From positions 124,001 through 188,000 of the forward strand of contig NZ_JASJPW010000004.1 of NCBI RefSeq assembly GCF_030052995.1: 64,000 nt of DNA. The letters are read 5' to 3'. Below are positions 47,987-57,951 of the stretch, in pieces. Numbering within the stretch: the first letter of the stretch is position 1; each line of letters opens with the position of its first letter. This DNA is from Gemmobacter sp. 24YEA27 (GTDB lineage Bacteria; Pseudomonadota; Alphaproteobacteria; Rhodobacterales; Rhodobacteraceae). The notes beneath the pieces were generated by a model. That model ran no database searches, had not been told where the DNA came from, and worked only from the letters and a program-made list of their open reading frames with translations. The position numbers and the translations under genes are program-made.

Positions 47987-48369
47987 GAACTACGGCCATG
48001 CCTGACGAAAACTGCCAGACACGGCGCCGAAATATGGTTGCAGCAAAACGCCCGCATCCGGAGGAAGCGCCCGCCGCCCGGGGCCCTGGGCGATGATGAA
48101 AGACGCCTTCGCAGTCTGGCCATCATTGTGTCGGCTTCACCCTCTGCAGGGTCATTCCTTCGGGTGCTGCGCTGATCTTTTGCCTTGCCAGACTGCCAGC
48201 CGCCGGTGACTATCGGCGCAAACCGTGCAGGACTGACGCAGCCCGCGCCATGAGGCACAGTTTGTTGTGACGGCGCATTTCGACACGCCCGAAAGCGATA
48301 ACGGCAGGTCAAAAGGTCCGGACCTGTCGTGATTTATGTGACGCATGGCTATGTGAGTGCAGGTGACAA
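47987..48369. other. Intergenic stretch without identified features
   Basis: I see no gene or strong signal. A short palindrome AGGTCCGGACCT lies at about 48317-48328, upstream of the AI-2E family gene. Confidence 0.35.
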
Positions 48370-50244
48370 ATGTCGGAAACACCCTCTCTGACTGAAAGCG
48401 CATCCTCATCGGTCGGAAGGATCACGCTTCCCCGCATGGCGACCATCGTCGCGGTCGCCGCCGTCCTTTATGTTGCACAGGATGTTTTCCTGCCGATCGC
48501 CATCGCGATGCTGATCGCCTTCGCGCTGTCACCGCTGGTTTCGGGGGCCCGCAGGATGGGCCTGCCGATGCTGACCTCTGTCCTGCTGGCCACGGCACTT
48601 GCCTTCAGCGTGATCGGCCTGCTCAGCCTGATTGTCTTTTATCAGCTGGCGGATCTCGCGGTGAAGCTGCCCAGCTTCCAGGCAAATATCATCAGCAAGC
48701 TTGATGCGATCCAGAGCGCCTCGGGCGAGGCCAGCCTGATGTCGCGCCTGATGGAGATGGCGGCCTCGATCAATTCTGAAATAAGTGGCGTCCTCCCGGA
48801 GAAGGCACGGCAGCGGCCCAGCCCATGCCGGTGCAGGTGGTGCAGCCCAGCAACCCGCTTGAAATCCTGCAAAGCCTGGTGGTCCCGCTCGTCAGCCCCA
48901 TCGCGACGACAGGTCTTGTGATCGTGCTGGTGATCTTCATGTTGCTGGAGCGCGACAGGCTGCGTGACAGGTTCATCCGCCTGGTGGGCACCGCCGATCT
49001 GCACCGGACCACCCAGGTTCTCGAGGAAGCGGGCGGCAGAGTTGGCAGCTATCTTCTGATGCAATTGCTGGTCAATGCCATCTACGCGCTGCCGATCGGG
49101 ATTGGTCTTTGGCTGATCGGGGTGCCGAATGCCGCCTTTGGGATTGCTGACGCTGGTTCTGCGCTTCGTCCCCTATATCGGCTCGGTTCTTGCGGCAGCC
49201 TTCCCGCTGTTCCTCGCCTTCGCGGTTTCCTCAGACTGGTCTGCGGTTCTCTACACCGCCGCGCTTTTTGCCGTCGTCGAACTTATCACCTCCAATATCA
49301 TCGAACCCTGGCTCTATGGGGCCAATACCGGTGTGAGCTCGCTGGCGATCATCGTCTCTGCGATCTTCTGGACCTTTCTCTGGGGACCGCTCGGCCTTGT
49401 CCTGTCGACCCCGCTGACCGTGTGTCTGGTCGTCCTTGGCCGTCACATCCCACAATTCGAGCTGTTCGATATCCTGTTCGGGGATGAGCCGGTCCTGGCA
49501 AGTCACCAGAGGTTTTATCAGCGTTTGCTGTCAGGCGACCGTATCGAGGCGGCCTCGCGTGCGGAAGAGTTGCTTGAGGATATGACTGCGGCCGAATTCC
49601 ACCGTGATGTAGCGCTTCCGGCCCTGTTGATGGCCCAGGATGATCGCGACCGTGGTGTGCTCTCGCCCGGACAGGAAAGCAGGCTCGCCGGGGTCGGGAT
49701 GGCAGTTGTATCGGATATCGGTGCGCTGATGGCCGAAGACGCCGGCGAAGCGCAGGCTGCGCCGCAGCTGCGTATCACCTGTTTCGGCGGGCGCTGGCCC
49801 ATAGATGATGTCTCGGCGGCGATCCTTGCCCAATCCCTGCAGGAGGAAGGCGCCGAGGTCCTCCACAGATCCTATATGGATCTTACGCCCGGCGGGCTTG
49901 CGGCTCTTAACCTTGCGGAAACCGATTGTGTGATCCTGTGTTTCCTGGATTCAACGCCCACACGGGCCTCCCTGCTGCATATCAGGCGGATCAAACGGCT
50001 GCGCGCGGGGCTGCGTCTTGGCATCGTGATCTGGCAGATGCCAAAAGATCTGATCCTTGAAGGGTCTGCGGGCCCGGCGCCGGTTGATCCCGCAAAGCTC
50101 GCCGAAGCCCGTTCCCTGGGCGCGGATTTTGTTGAGACATCCCTGGAAGGTGCCGTGGAAGCAGCCTTGCAGGATGTGCCCGCCCTGCCCCTTCCCGAAG
50201 CGCAGCCCCGCAAACGACCGAGCCGGCCCCGGTCTGCGGCCTGA
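48370..50244 (+). CDS. AI-2E family transporter with added C-terminal cytoplasmic domain (two frame breaks)
   Basis: This is a membrane protein of about 625 residues. The first 380 form the AI-2E/PerM family core: helices from residue 20, ISTLDA-like coiled segment, LVIVLVIFMLLERDRLRDRFIRL, then FVPYIGSVLAAAFPLF and VSSLAIIVSAIFWTFLWGPLGLVLSTPLTV in pieces. Frame breaks at about 48799 and 49139 need one and about two bases. After the core comes a soluble region of roughly 240 residues with a helical part and an alpha/beta part (ITCFGGRWPIDDVSAAILAQ, DCVILCFLDSTPTRASLLHI). Family members export or import various small molecules; AI-2 itself is not implied. Confidence 0.8.
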
Positions 50245-50467
50245 AGAGCCGGGGCCTGCACAGTCCCCGACCTGCCCGCCACACCCGCAACCTGCCGCGT
50301 TGGATCATGATCTGCTTGCTGCAATGCTGTGGCGGCGGGCATCTGATCATCCGACCGCCACTGGCGGCGGGCAGCGCGCTCAGATAGGCAACCTCAGCGG
50401 TCAGTCTTCTGAAAGAAACGGGGCGCTCTGGCAGGAAATAGAGGCAAAGCCGGTGAGAGGTGCAGAG

Positions 50468-51214
50468 ATGGATCTGAGCGGGAAAACAGTGGTCATCACC
50501 GGTGCCGGGCGGGGGCTTGGCGCGGCTTTTGCCCTGTCACTGGCCCCATTGGGATGCAATCTCATCCTGTGTGGACGGCGCGAGGCTGATCTCGCAGCCG
50601 TCGCCAGGTCCGTGCTCAGTCACGGAGGTAAGTCTGCGCAGACCGTGGCGCTGGATCTTGCCGATGCGGCAAGCGTCACAGAGGCAGTGGCGCGGATCGC
50701 CACATTTCAGGCCCCGGTCGATATCCTGATCAACAATGGCGCGATGTGGCTTGAAGCCAGCCAGGCCCCCTATGCCGAAGCGGAGGTGATGGCGGTCGTC
50801 AATGCCGCGATCACCGGGACATTCCTGCTGGTGCAGGGGCTGCGGCCTTTGATGCAGCTGTCCGACGCGCCCGATATTCTGACCATCGGCTCGATCAGCG
50901 GCCTGCCGAATGCGGCGCTGCAGACGGTTTCTGTGCCGTTCTATGCCGCCAAACGTGGCCAGGTGGCGCTTGCCGAAGGGCTGAGGCAAGAGTTCAGAGG
51001 CGGGAAGTTCCGCTCGATCCTGGTGAACCCGCCTTATCTCGACGAGGCGATGCCTGGCGGGCAGAGCTGGGCCGCAAACGGCACCCGTGCAAAGAATATG
51101 CGGGCGACGAGCCGGGATGTGGTGGAGGCGTCGATTTTCGCGCTGACACGCCCGCACCATATATCCCTGACCATCGAACTTGGCGCAGATGAGGGCGGCC
51201 TGTTCCCGTCCTGA
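50468..51214 (+). CDS. Short-chain dehydrogenase/reductase
   Basis: This is a 248-residue cytosolic NAD(P)-dependent oxidoreductase. The cofactor motif is VVITGAGRGLGAAF (residues 7-20), then DILINNGAMW, the catalytic Ser in LTIGSISGLP, and the YxxxK pair in FYAAKRGQVAL. The start at 50468 follows GAGAGGTGCAGAG. Basic residues in RREADL after the second strand suggest NADP preference. It stands alone between the AI-2E gene and a convergent ankyrin gene. Substrate unknown. Confidence 0.88.
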   Translation: MDLSGKTVVITGAGRGLGAAFALSLAPLGCNLILCGRREADLAAVARSVLSHGGKSAQTVALDLADAASVTEAVARIATFQAPVDILINNGAMWLEASQAPYAEAEVMAVVNAAITGTFLLVQGLRPLMQLSDAPDILTIGSISGLPNAALQTVSVPFYAAKRGQVALAEGLRQEFRGGKFRSILVNPPYLDEAMPGGQSWAANGTRAKNMRATSRDVVEASIFALTRPHHISLTIELGADEGGLFPS

Positions 51215-51235
51215 TGGGGCGGGCCGGGCGGGCTG

Positions 51236-51868
51236 TCACTTATGCCGCGCGATCATCTCGGCGATCTTCGTGAACCCGCGCGCCCGTGCATGTTCCAGCG
51301 CGGTGATGCCGTCGCGATCGGGGATCTCCGGATCGGCCCCCGCCGCCAGAAGCTGCGCGATGATCTCCTGATGGACCGGGCCGCCATCGGTCAGAACCAC
51401 GGCCTCCATCAGCGCGGTCCAGCCGAGCCGGTTGACATGGTTCACATCGACCCCGGCCCGGATCAGTTGTGCCACCGCGTCGGGATGGCCCTTCTCTGCG
51501 GCGGGGATCAGGGCGGTGCCGCCAAAGCGGTTGGTGCTGCGCAGATCGGCGCCATGCCGCAGGATCATCGCGAGGATCTCGCTGCGGCCCTCGGCACCGG
51601 CCACGAGATAGGGGCTGTCCTGCTGGTTGTCTTTCGCATTCACATCTGCGCCGGCGGCCAGCAAAAGCCGGGCCGAAGGGATGTCGTTCTTCCAGACAGC
51701 CACCAGAAGCGCGGTCTGGCCGGATGCATTCTGCAGGTCGACAGTCTCGCCGGCGGTAATCGCCCGTTCCAGCGCGACGATATCTCCCGCGCTGATGGCT
51801 GCCAGAATATCCGCCTGTGCCATAGGCCCGCTCATGATCAGAACTCCCGCAAGTATCATCATCCGCAT
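51236..51868 (-). CDS. Periplasmic ankyrin-repeat protein
   Basis: This is a 210-residue protein with a Sec signal (residues 1-20, ending PMAQA) and about five ankyrin repeats, for example GQTALLVAVWKNDIPSARLL, HGADLRSTNRFGGTALIPAA and GVDVNHVNRLGWTALMEAV. Ankyrin repeats mediate protein contacts. Exported bacterial examples are often paired with catalases or other redox proteins. It is 68 bases downstream of an HbpS-like gene on the same strand and could act with it. The start at 51868 gives the signal peptide. Confidence 0.82.
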   Translation of the reverse strand: MRMMILAGVLIMSGPMAQADILAAISAGDIVALERAITAGETVDLQNASGQTALLVAVWKNDIPSARLLLAAGADVNAKDNQQDSPYLVAGAEGRSEILAMILRHGADLRSTNRFGGTALIPAAEKGHPDAVAQLIRAGVDVNHVNRLGWTALMEAVVLTDGGPVHQEIIAQLLAAGADPEIPDRDGITALEHARARGFTKIAEMIARHK

Positions 51869-51936
51869 CGCATTGCCCCGCTTTTCGCTGTGGCGACCTG
51901 CGGGGGCGTAACGCTGCACCCCCGCAGGTCCTTGTA

Positions 51937-52421
51937 TCATTTCAACCGGTCGGCGAACTGATCAAGCGCCTTATTGGCGCAGGCCTCGTCAAGATGACCC
52001 CCGGAGCCCCACCGACCCCGACCGCGCCGATGACCTGATCGCCTGCCCGCACGGGAACACCGCCCGCCAGCACAAGGAACCCCGGGATATCAGCCAGACC
52101 GGCGGCACCCGGGTTTTCGGCGACCGTTTTGGCCATGCCGCTGGTCGGGTTGCGCGATGCGGCCGATGTATAGGCCTTGGCGGTGGCGGCAGCCGCAGTG
52201 TGATTGCCCGCAGTCTCGGCCCGCACAAGCGCCAGCAGGATGCCCGCGCGGTCGGTCACTGCCGCCGCGACATTATGGCCGTCTGCGGCACAGGCCGCGA
52301 CGGTGGCGGTGGCAATCTCGACCGCGAGACCGGTGCCGAGGCTGCGGAATTCGACAATGTCCTGCGCCATGACCGGCAGGGCAAAACAGGCGATGGCTGC
52401 GGCGCTGATGATCGTTTTCAT
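51937..52421 (-). CDS. HbpS/GlcG family (DUF336) exported protein (one frame break)
   Basis: This secreted protein of about 161 residues has a Sec signal (residues 1-19, FALPVMAQD). The HbpS/GlcG fold is visible in AACAADGHNVAAAVTDRAG, LLALVRAETAGNHTAAAATAKAYTSA, and GGVPVRAGDQVIGAVGVGGAPG. At the five-base C-run 51998-52002 the frame breaks; one base more gives GHLDEACANKALDQFADRLK, the usual family ending (D..CA..AL). In Streptomyces, HbpS binds heme and modulates the SenS-SenR two-component system. Here a two-component pair lies 88 bases upstream in the same direction, a striking parallel, though the family is broad. Confidence 0.82.
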
Positions 52422-52509
52422 AGTGTCCCCTCATAATGCTGATGCCCTCACCCTAACCGGGGCAGGCTTTGCGCCATATTCGCAGGATAACGGGGAGGGA
52501 TCGGTAGGA

Positions 52510-53091
52510 TTACGGATGCAGCGAGATCCAGGCGCGGGTCTGTTCCGCCACGGCTGCGGTGCCGAGCTTTGCCGCAATCGCCGCGCGGTGACTGTCAACC
52601 GTGCGCACCGAGAGGTGCAGGGCGGTGGCGATATCCTTGCTGCCAAGCCCGCGCGCGACCATTTCCAGCACCTCGGCCTCGCGCTGCGTCAGCAGTGACA
52701 AAAGCTGCCGCGTCTCGTCGCGCTGCAGATCGGCGGCCAGTTGTGCCTCGGCCCGGGTGATCGCATCCATCAGCGCATGTTCATCGACCGGCTTGGTCAG
52801 GAAGTCGGTCACACCGGCGCGAAAGGCCCGCCGGCAGGCTTCGACATCGCCGTGACCGGTCACCATGATCGCGGGCCAGTGAATGCCGCGCTGCCCCAGC
52901 TGATCAATCAGTTGCAGCCCGCTGATCACCGGCATGCGCAGATCCAGCAGCAGCACGCCGGGCCGCGCGGTGTCGAGATGGGCCAGAAGATGCGGGCCAT
53001 CGGGAAAGCCGGTAACCTCTTTGTGATAGGTGCGCAGCAAAAGCGTCATCGCCTGGCTGACGGCGGCATCGTCATCAACGAGATAGATCAT
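52510..53091 (-). CDS. FixJ/NarL-type response regulator
   Basis: This 193-residue regulator has an N-terminal receiver (MIYLVDDDAAVSQAMTLLL; phospho-Asp in VLLLDLRMPVISGLQL; Lys in FLTKPVDE) and a C-terminal LuxR-type helix-turn-helix (LLTQREAEVLEMVARGLGSK, LHLSVRTVDSHRAAIAAKLG). The FixJ-like hinge indicates a transcription activator controlled by phosphorylation. Its start at 53091 overlaps the kinase stop by 17 bases, so the two are coupled. The kinase is its likely partner. Confidence 0.9.
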   Translation of the reverse strand: MIYLVDDDAAVSQAMTLLLRTYHKEVTGFPDGPHLLAHLDTARPGVLLLDLRMPVISGLQLIDQLGQRGIHWPAIMVTGHGDVEACRRAFRAGVTDFLTKPVDEHALMDAITRAEAQLAADLQRDETRQLLSLLTQREAEVLEMVARGLGSKDIATALHLSVRTVDSHRAAIAAKLGTAAVAEQTRAWISLHP

Positions 53092-54591
53092 CACGCCCCG
53101 CCTCCGGCAGCAAAAGGGTGAAGACCGCACCGCCGGTTGTGGGGTCGTTCCCGGCGGTAAGATGGCCTGACATAGCCTCGGTCAGGCGCTCAGACAGCGA
53201 AAGACCAAGCCCCATGCCATCGGGTTTCGTGGTGAAAAACGGCTGGAATATGCGCGAGATGTCGTCTTGCGCGATCCCCGGCCCGTTATCGGCCACACGC
53301 AGGGCAACCATGCCCGCGCCCGCCGCGCGTGTGGTGATGGAAATCACCGGCGCAGCGGTTTGCGCCATCGCCTCGGCGGCATTCATCAGCAGATTGTGCA
53401 GCACCTGCTGAAACACCACATGGTCGACGCGGATGGTGGCATCACCGCTCAGATCCACCCGCAGCACGATCCCGCGCCGGTCCAGCTCGGGGCGGATCAG
53501 TTGCAGCGCATCCTCCAGCGCCTTGCGCAGGGGCCAGGCCCGGGGCGCGACCGGCGTGCCGCCGATATAGGCGCGCATCCGGCCCAGAATATCACCCGCG
53601 CGCCGGGCCTCGCGGATATTGGCGTCGATGGCTGCGGCAAGGATCTCGGGCATGTCCAGCGCCAGGGCCCGTTTCGCTGCCTGGCTTTGCCCCGAAAGCG
53701 CCGCCACCGGCTGCGACAGCTCATGCGCGATCCCCGAGGCCATTTCCCCCAAAAGCCCAATCCGTGCGGCATGGGCCATGCGCGCCTCCTGTTCCAGCAG
53801 AGCAAGCTTCTGGTCTTGCAGGCGCGCATTCCGGCGGGCATCGATGCTGCGCCAGCTCAGCCACAGAAGCACCACAGCAAGCGCAAGGAGCGGCGCCAGG
53901 ACAGGCAAAGGCAGGATCTGCGCGAGACCGGGCGACAGCACAAGATCCAGCCGCAGCGGCTGGGTGGGATTGGCGATCTGGCGGCTTAGCGCCAGGCGGA
54001 ACGGCGCGGAGGCGACGTTGTCGCGCGGCGTCAGCATGGTCTCGCCAAGCGAAAGGCTCGCGCTGAGCCCGGAAGGGATTGCGGCTTCGTCCAGCATCCG
54101 GCGGGCATCAATCTTCAGCCGGACCACAAGGCCGGGACGGACCAGCTTGTAGATAAGATAGGTTCCGGCCCCGCTGTCTGCCGCCGTCTGTGTGGCGCCG
54201 GGATGGGCAAGGGGGGTGGCGCGGGCTCATCGGGCATCGGGGCCGGCCCGGCCGGAGTTCCAAAGCCGATCACCTGGCTGCCATCATCCGCCGAGACGCT
54301 GACACCGATGATGCGCGGGTAGAATTCCAGGATCGCCACCGCAAGCCCTTGTACCCCCTGGGCGTTCTCACCGGTAAGGCCGGATCCCTGTTCGACCGCC
54401 GTGCGGATCACGGCGGAAAGCGCCGTCAGATGCGCCTCATGCTGTGCGAGCTTTTCTGCGAGTCCGGTCTCGAGATGCAGCGCTCCGGCGTCCAGCTCAC
54501 GCGCCGCCATCCGCCAGCAGGAAAAGACCCCGACAGCTGCGACCACCAGCAGCGCTGTGATCGCCGCGAAAGAAGCCCTTCTGAAGCGCAA
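53075..54591 (-). CDS. Membrane sensor histidine kinase with periplasmic domain (DctB/FixL-like core; one frame break)
   Basis: This kinase of about 505 residues probably begins with TTG at 54591 after a strong GGAGGTGGGG. A first helix (ITALLVVAAVGVFSCW) and a periplasmic sensor region of roughly 250 residues are followed by a second helix (PVLAPLLALAVVLLWLSW). A coiled coil then leads to the phospho-acceptor GEMASGIAHELSQPVAALSG and ATP-binding motifs (NLLMNAAEAMAQ, VADNGPGI, GMGLGLSLSERL). A one-base shortage in the six-base G/C run 54211-54216 splits the periplasmic domain. Architecture matches DctB-type sensors. The ligand is unknown. Confidence 0.83.
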
Positions 54592-54689
54592 TCTTTCCCC
54601 ACCTCCCTGAACCTGCTCCTCTGCGAGGGACACTATAGGCGCCTCTTGCCGCACCGAACAGGACCCGCCGCCGACGCCGCGATCCTGTG

Positions 54690-55100
54690 GTGGGGGCCTG
54701 TGTAGCGGATGAGGCAACCCGCAAATGTCTGTGACCCGTTGTCCAGCGCCACGATTAGCGCGCCCGGGTCGCAACCTGCCGGGCGATGAGGTCCTCGGTC
54801 ACATAGGTGATGCCGGAGCCGCACATCGCCGCATCGGCCAACTCATAGAATCCGTTGATGGTCAGCGGCCTCTCGACCGCACTCCCGGGTCTTCACTGTT
54901 CTTCTCAAACGCCCAGACATAGAATCAACCGGCCTCGATCTGTCGGATGTTGATTCAGGTACGGGCGATCAGCTCCTTTGGCTGCATGGGCTTGCCGATA
55001 TGTAGTAGCGTGACGCGGCGGGCGGGCCGCACTTCGATGCCTTTCGGCAGGCTGGCCAGTTTCGGCATGGCCTCGCTGCGGTTTCCAGGCGCATCATTGC
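54690..55100 (-). pseudogene. LysR-type regulator remnant (C-terminal effector domain)
   Basis: Minus-strand frames contain GIEVRPARRVTLLHIGKP, then FYVWAFEKN, then PLTINGFYELADAAMCGSGITYVTEDL in two parts, and VALDNGSQTFAGCLIRYTG. In that order they match the effector-binding domain of LysR regulators (W.FEK.G..., LTFN....L..AAL.GLGIAYV.ED, L.DW...F.GYHLYYP). The pieces are in different frames, interrupted by stops, and the DNA-binding half is absent. It is a true relic. Confidence 0.55.
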
Positions 55101-55301
55101 CGGCACATCTTGCATGCAGGAATCTGGCGGCTGCGCCACGTACCTGTTGAACCGCCGCCTGGATCAGACCAGAGCTCAACCGATCAGTGATGAGACGCCG
55201 GGCGATCTGTGTTACTTTCGCGGCTGGGGCGCGGTGGCGCCGCTACGGGTCAGGACCATCTATCCGCTGCGCCTTGATCATATGTCTTAAGGAGAAAACC
55301 G

Positions 55302-55697
<396 letters not shown>

Positions 55698-55805
55698 CCT
55701 GGCTGAAACACGTATGATCGGAATCCAGGGCCAGCCCCTGCGGGTCAGGAATGCAGCTGACCACAGCGCAAACCGGGCCGGACCCACCACAAAAGGAGAC
55801 CTGAA

Positions 55806-56846
55806 ATGGTTGTGAAAGCCTATGGCACACCGGCAGGCGATGCGCCGCTGGCCCCCCTGAACATCACCCGCCGCATGCCCGGCGCCCATGATGTGCAGAT
55901 CGGGATTCTGTTCTGCGGCATCTGCCATTCCGACCTGCACCAGGCCCGGGGCGAATGGGCCGGAACTCTGTATCCCTGTGTTCCGGGTCACGAAATCGTC
56001 GGCCGCGTCGCCTCGGTCGGCGCACATGTCACCCGCCACAGGCCCGGAGACCTGGTCGGCGTCGGCTGCATCGTCGACAGCTGCCAGCATTGCGCCGAGT
56101 GCAATGACGGGCTGGAGAATTACTGCGACAGCATGATCGGCACCTATAACGGGCCGACGCCGGACGCGCCCGGCCATACCCTTGGCGGCTATTCGCAAGA
56201 GGTGGTGGTACATGAGCGCTATGTGCTGAAGATCACCCATCCCGAGGATCAGCTGGCCGCCGTGGCCCCGCTTCTCTGCGCCGGATCACCACCTGGTCGC
56301 CGCTGCGCCATTGGGGACGGGCCCGGGCAAGAAGATTGGCGTCGTCGGTATCGGCGGTCTTGGCCATATGGGAATCAAACTGGCCCATGCCATGGGCGCG
56401 CATGTGGTGGCCTTTACCACCTCGGAGTCAAAACGGACCGATGCGCTGAAGCTCGGCGCGGATCAGGTTGTGGTATCGCGCAACGCGGCAGAGATGGCCG
56501 CCCATGCCAAAAGCTTCGATCTGATCCTGAACACGGTGGCCGCGCCCCATGATCTGGACGCGTTCCTCGTGCTGTTGAAGCGCGACGGTACGATGACGCT
56601 GGTCGGCGCACCCGCCACGCCGCACCCGATGCCCAATGTCTTTAACCTGATCATGCGCCGCCGCAGTCTTGCCGGGTCGATGATCGGCGGCATCCCGAGA
56701 CACAGGAGATGCTGGACTTCTGCGCGAAACACCGCATCACTTCCGATATCGAGATGATCCGTGCCGACGAAATCGAGGCCGCTTACGAACGGATGCTGAA
56801 AGGCGATGTGAAATACCGCTTCGTCATGGATATCGCCACGATGTGA
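55806..56846 (+). CDS. Zn-dependent alcohol dehydrogenase, YahK/cinnamyl-alcohol type (two frame breaks)
   Basis: This cytosolic NAD(P)-dependent aldehyde reductase or alcohol dehydrogenase has about 347 residues. Zinc ligands are in FCGICHSDLHQ (catalytic Cys), VPGHEIVGRV (His/Glu) and the structural-zinc cysteines CIVDSCQHCAECNDGLENYC. The cofactor site is IGVVGIGGLGHMGIKLAHAMG. Frame breaks at 56283 and 56694-56696 each need one base, restoring ITTWSPLRHWG and ETQEMLDFCAKHRI. The family prefers NADPH and broad aldehydes. A stem-loop follows the stop. Confidence 0.88.
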
Positions 56847-56847
56847 T

Positions 56848-56886
56848 CCAGCAAGGCGCTCCGGCATTGCCGGGGCGCCTTGCTGG
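56848..56886 (+). terminator. Long hairpin after the alcohol dehydrogenase gene
   Basis: CCAGCAAGGCGC pairs with GCGCCTTGCTGG, enclosing an inner CCGG-CATT-CCGG stem, two bases after the stop codon. It has no T-run, but its position fits transcript ending. Confidence 0.55.
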
Positions 56887-57179
56887 CTGCCGGGTGGCGG
56901 GCTCCGGATTTCCCCATGGTCTTCGTCCGCTAAGGCGTGGCAAAGGCGCCTTGGGCCTTATTAAGGTTTCAGATGTTCCAGGAGCGGTCTGTGACGGGCC
57001 CAATCGGGGTTTGCGCCGCTTCCGGGTTTTGCATGGCGGATGCGAACGTCTCGTACAACGCGCCGGCTCCCCCGGGAAATCCCAGGGCATCGCCGCTCTG
57101 TCGCTGAAAATTGCGCTTCTTTCGTCGAGGGCTGGACGCCTGAGCCCTCCAGCCCGACTTTCACAAAGGACGTGGAAAG
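56887..57179. other. Gene-free spacer
   Basis: No gene is supported between the hairpin and the SDR relic. AAGGACGTGGAAAG just before 57180 is the relic's own ribosome binding site. Confidence 0.35.
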
Positions 57180-57590
57180 ATGTCCAGCACCATCCAGGGC
57201 AAAACCATTCTGAGCATCGGCGCCTCTTCGGGTATCCGCGAGGCCACCGCATAGCGTCTTGCCGCCTGAGGCCCGGAGGTGGTTCTGAGCGCACGCCGCG
57301 AAGACCCGCTGAAAAAGGCCGCCCGGGCGATCACCGGGCGGGAGAGCAGCCGATCAGACAGGAGCCGGAGTCACTGAGGACAAACTGGCCTTCGTTGCCC
57401 GGGCCCGTGCAACATTCAGCAGTAACGACTCCATCTTCCTTAACACCGGCCGATGCCCGGCGCGCCAGTCCCGGCACTCAGGATCACGGAATGGAAACCT
57501 CTTATTGATATGAACATCAATCGCAGCCTGAACGGGCGTGCCGCAGTCAGGCCGGCAATGCGTATCTTCCGGTCCAGGTCGCTGTAGCGT
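57180..57590 (+). pseudogene. Short-chain dehydrogenase relic
   Basis: The sequence starts with an ATG at 57180 after a good ribosome binding site: MSSTIQGKTILSIGASSGI, then EATA, a stop, RLAA, another stop, and VVLSARREDPLKKAA. Further on, MPGAPVPALRITEWK and PLIDMNINRSLNG match the middle of classical SDRs. Two in-frame stops, frame changes and loss of the catalytic Ser-Tyr-Lys part show a dead gene. It is a different SDR from the intact one at 50468. Confidence 0.7.
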
Positions 57591-57951
57591 GCAGAGCGCC
57601 ACCCGGCCTCAGGACATCAGGCCGACGCCGGGTTGCTGCGCAAGCCATCTCCGCAGAGCCGACACGCCGATGCCTGGCCTGGCCCGGTTCTCTCTTTCAT
57701 TACAGGCCCTCAGGAGCACTCTGAAGCGGTTATCCCGTGAGGGGTTCATCTGCTGAACCGTGGGTGGAAGCACGGGAAGAGAAGCAGGCCGCATATAGCA
57801 GGCGATGGGATTTGACACTGGCCCGCTGGCCGTCGGCGGGAGCAGAACCGCTCTCGTCCTGCACCCGGATCTGCGGCAAGCGATGGGGCCCGGGATGGAT
57901 CCGATCGGCCCCGCCTCGAATACATGAAATGACAGGATGCCGTGCAGTATG
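57591..57951. other. Gene-free stretch downstream of the photolyase
   Basis: A minus-strand frame through this region is only an out-of-frame extension of the photolyase gene. I see no other gene, repeat or structure here. Confidence 0.35.

Noticed and set aside
57609..57951. C-terminal extension of the photolyase frame
   Set aside because: Out-of-frame run-on after the break near 58123; the restored frame ends at 57952.
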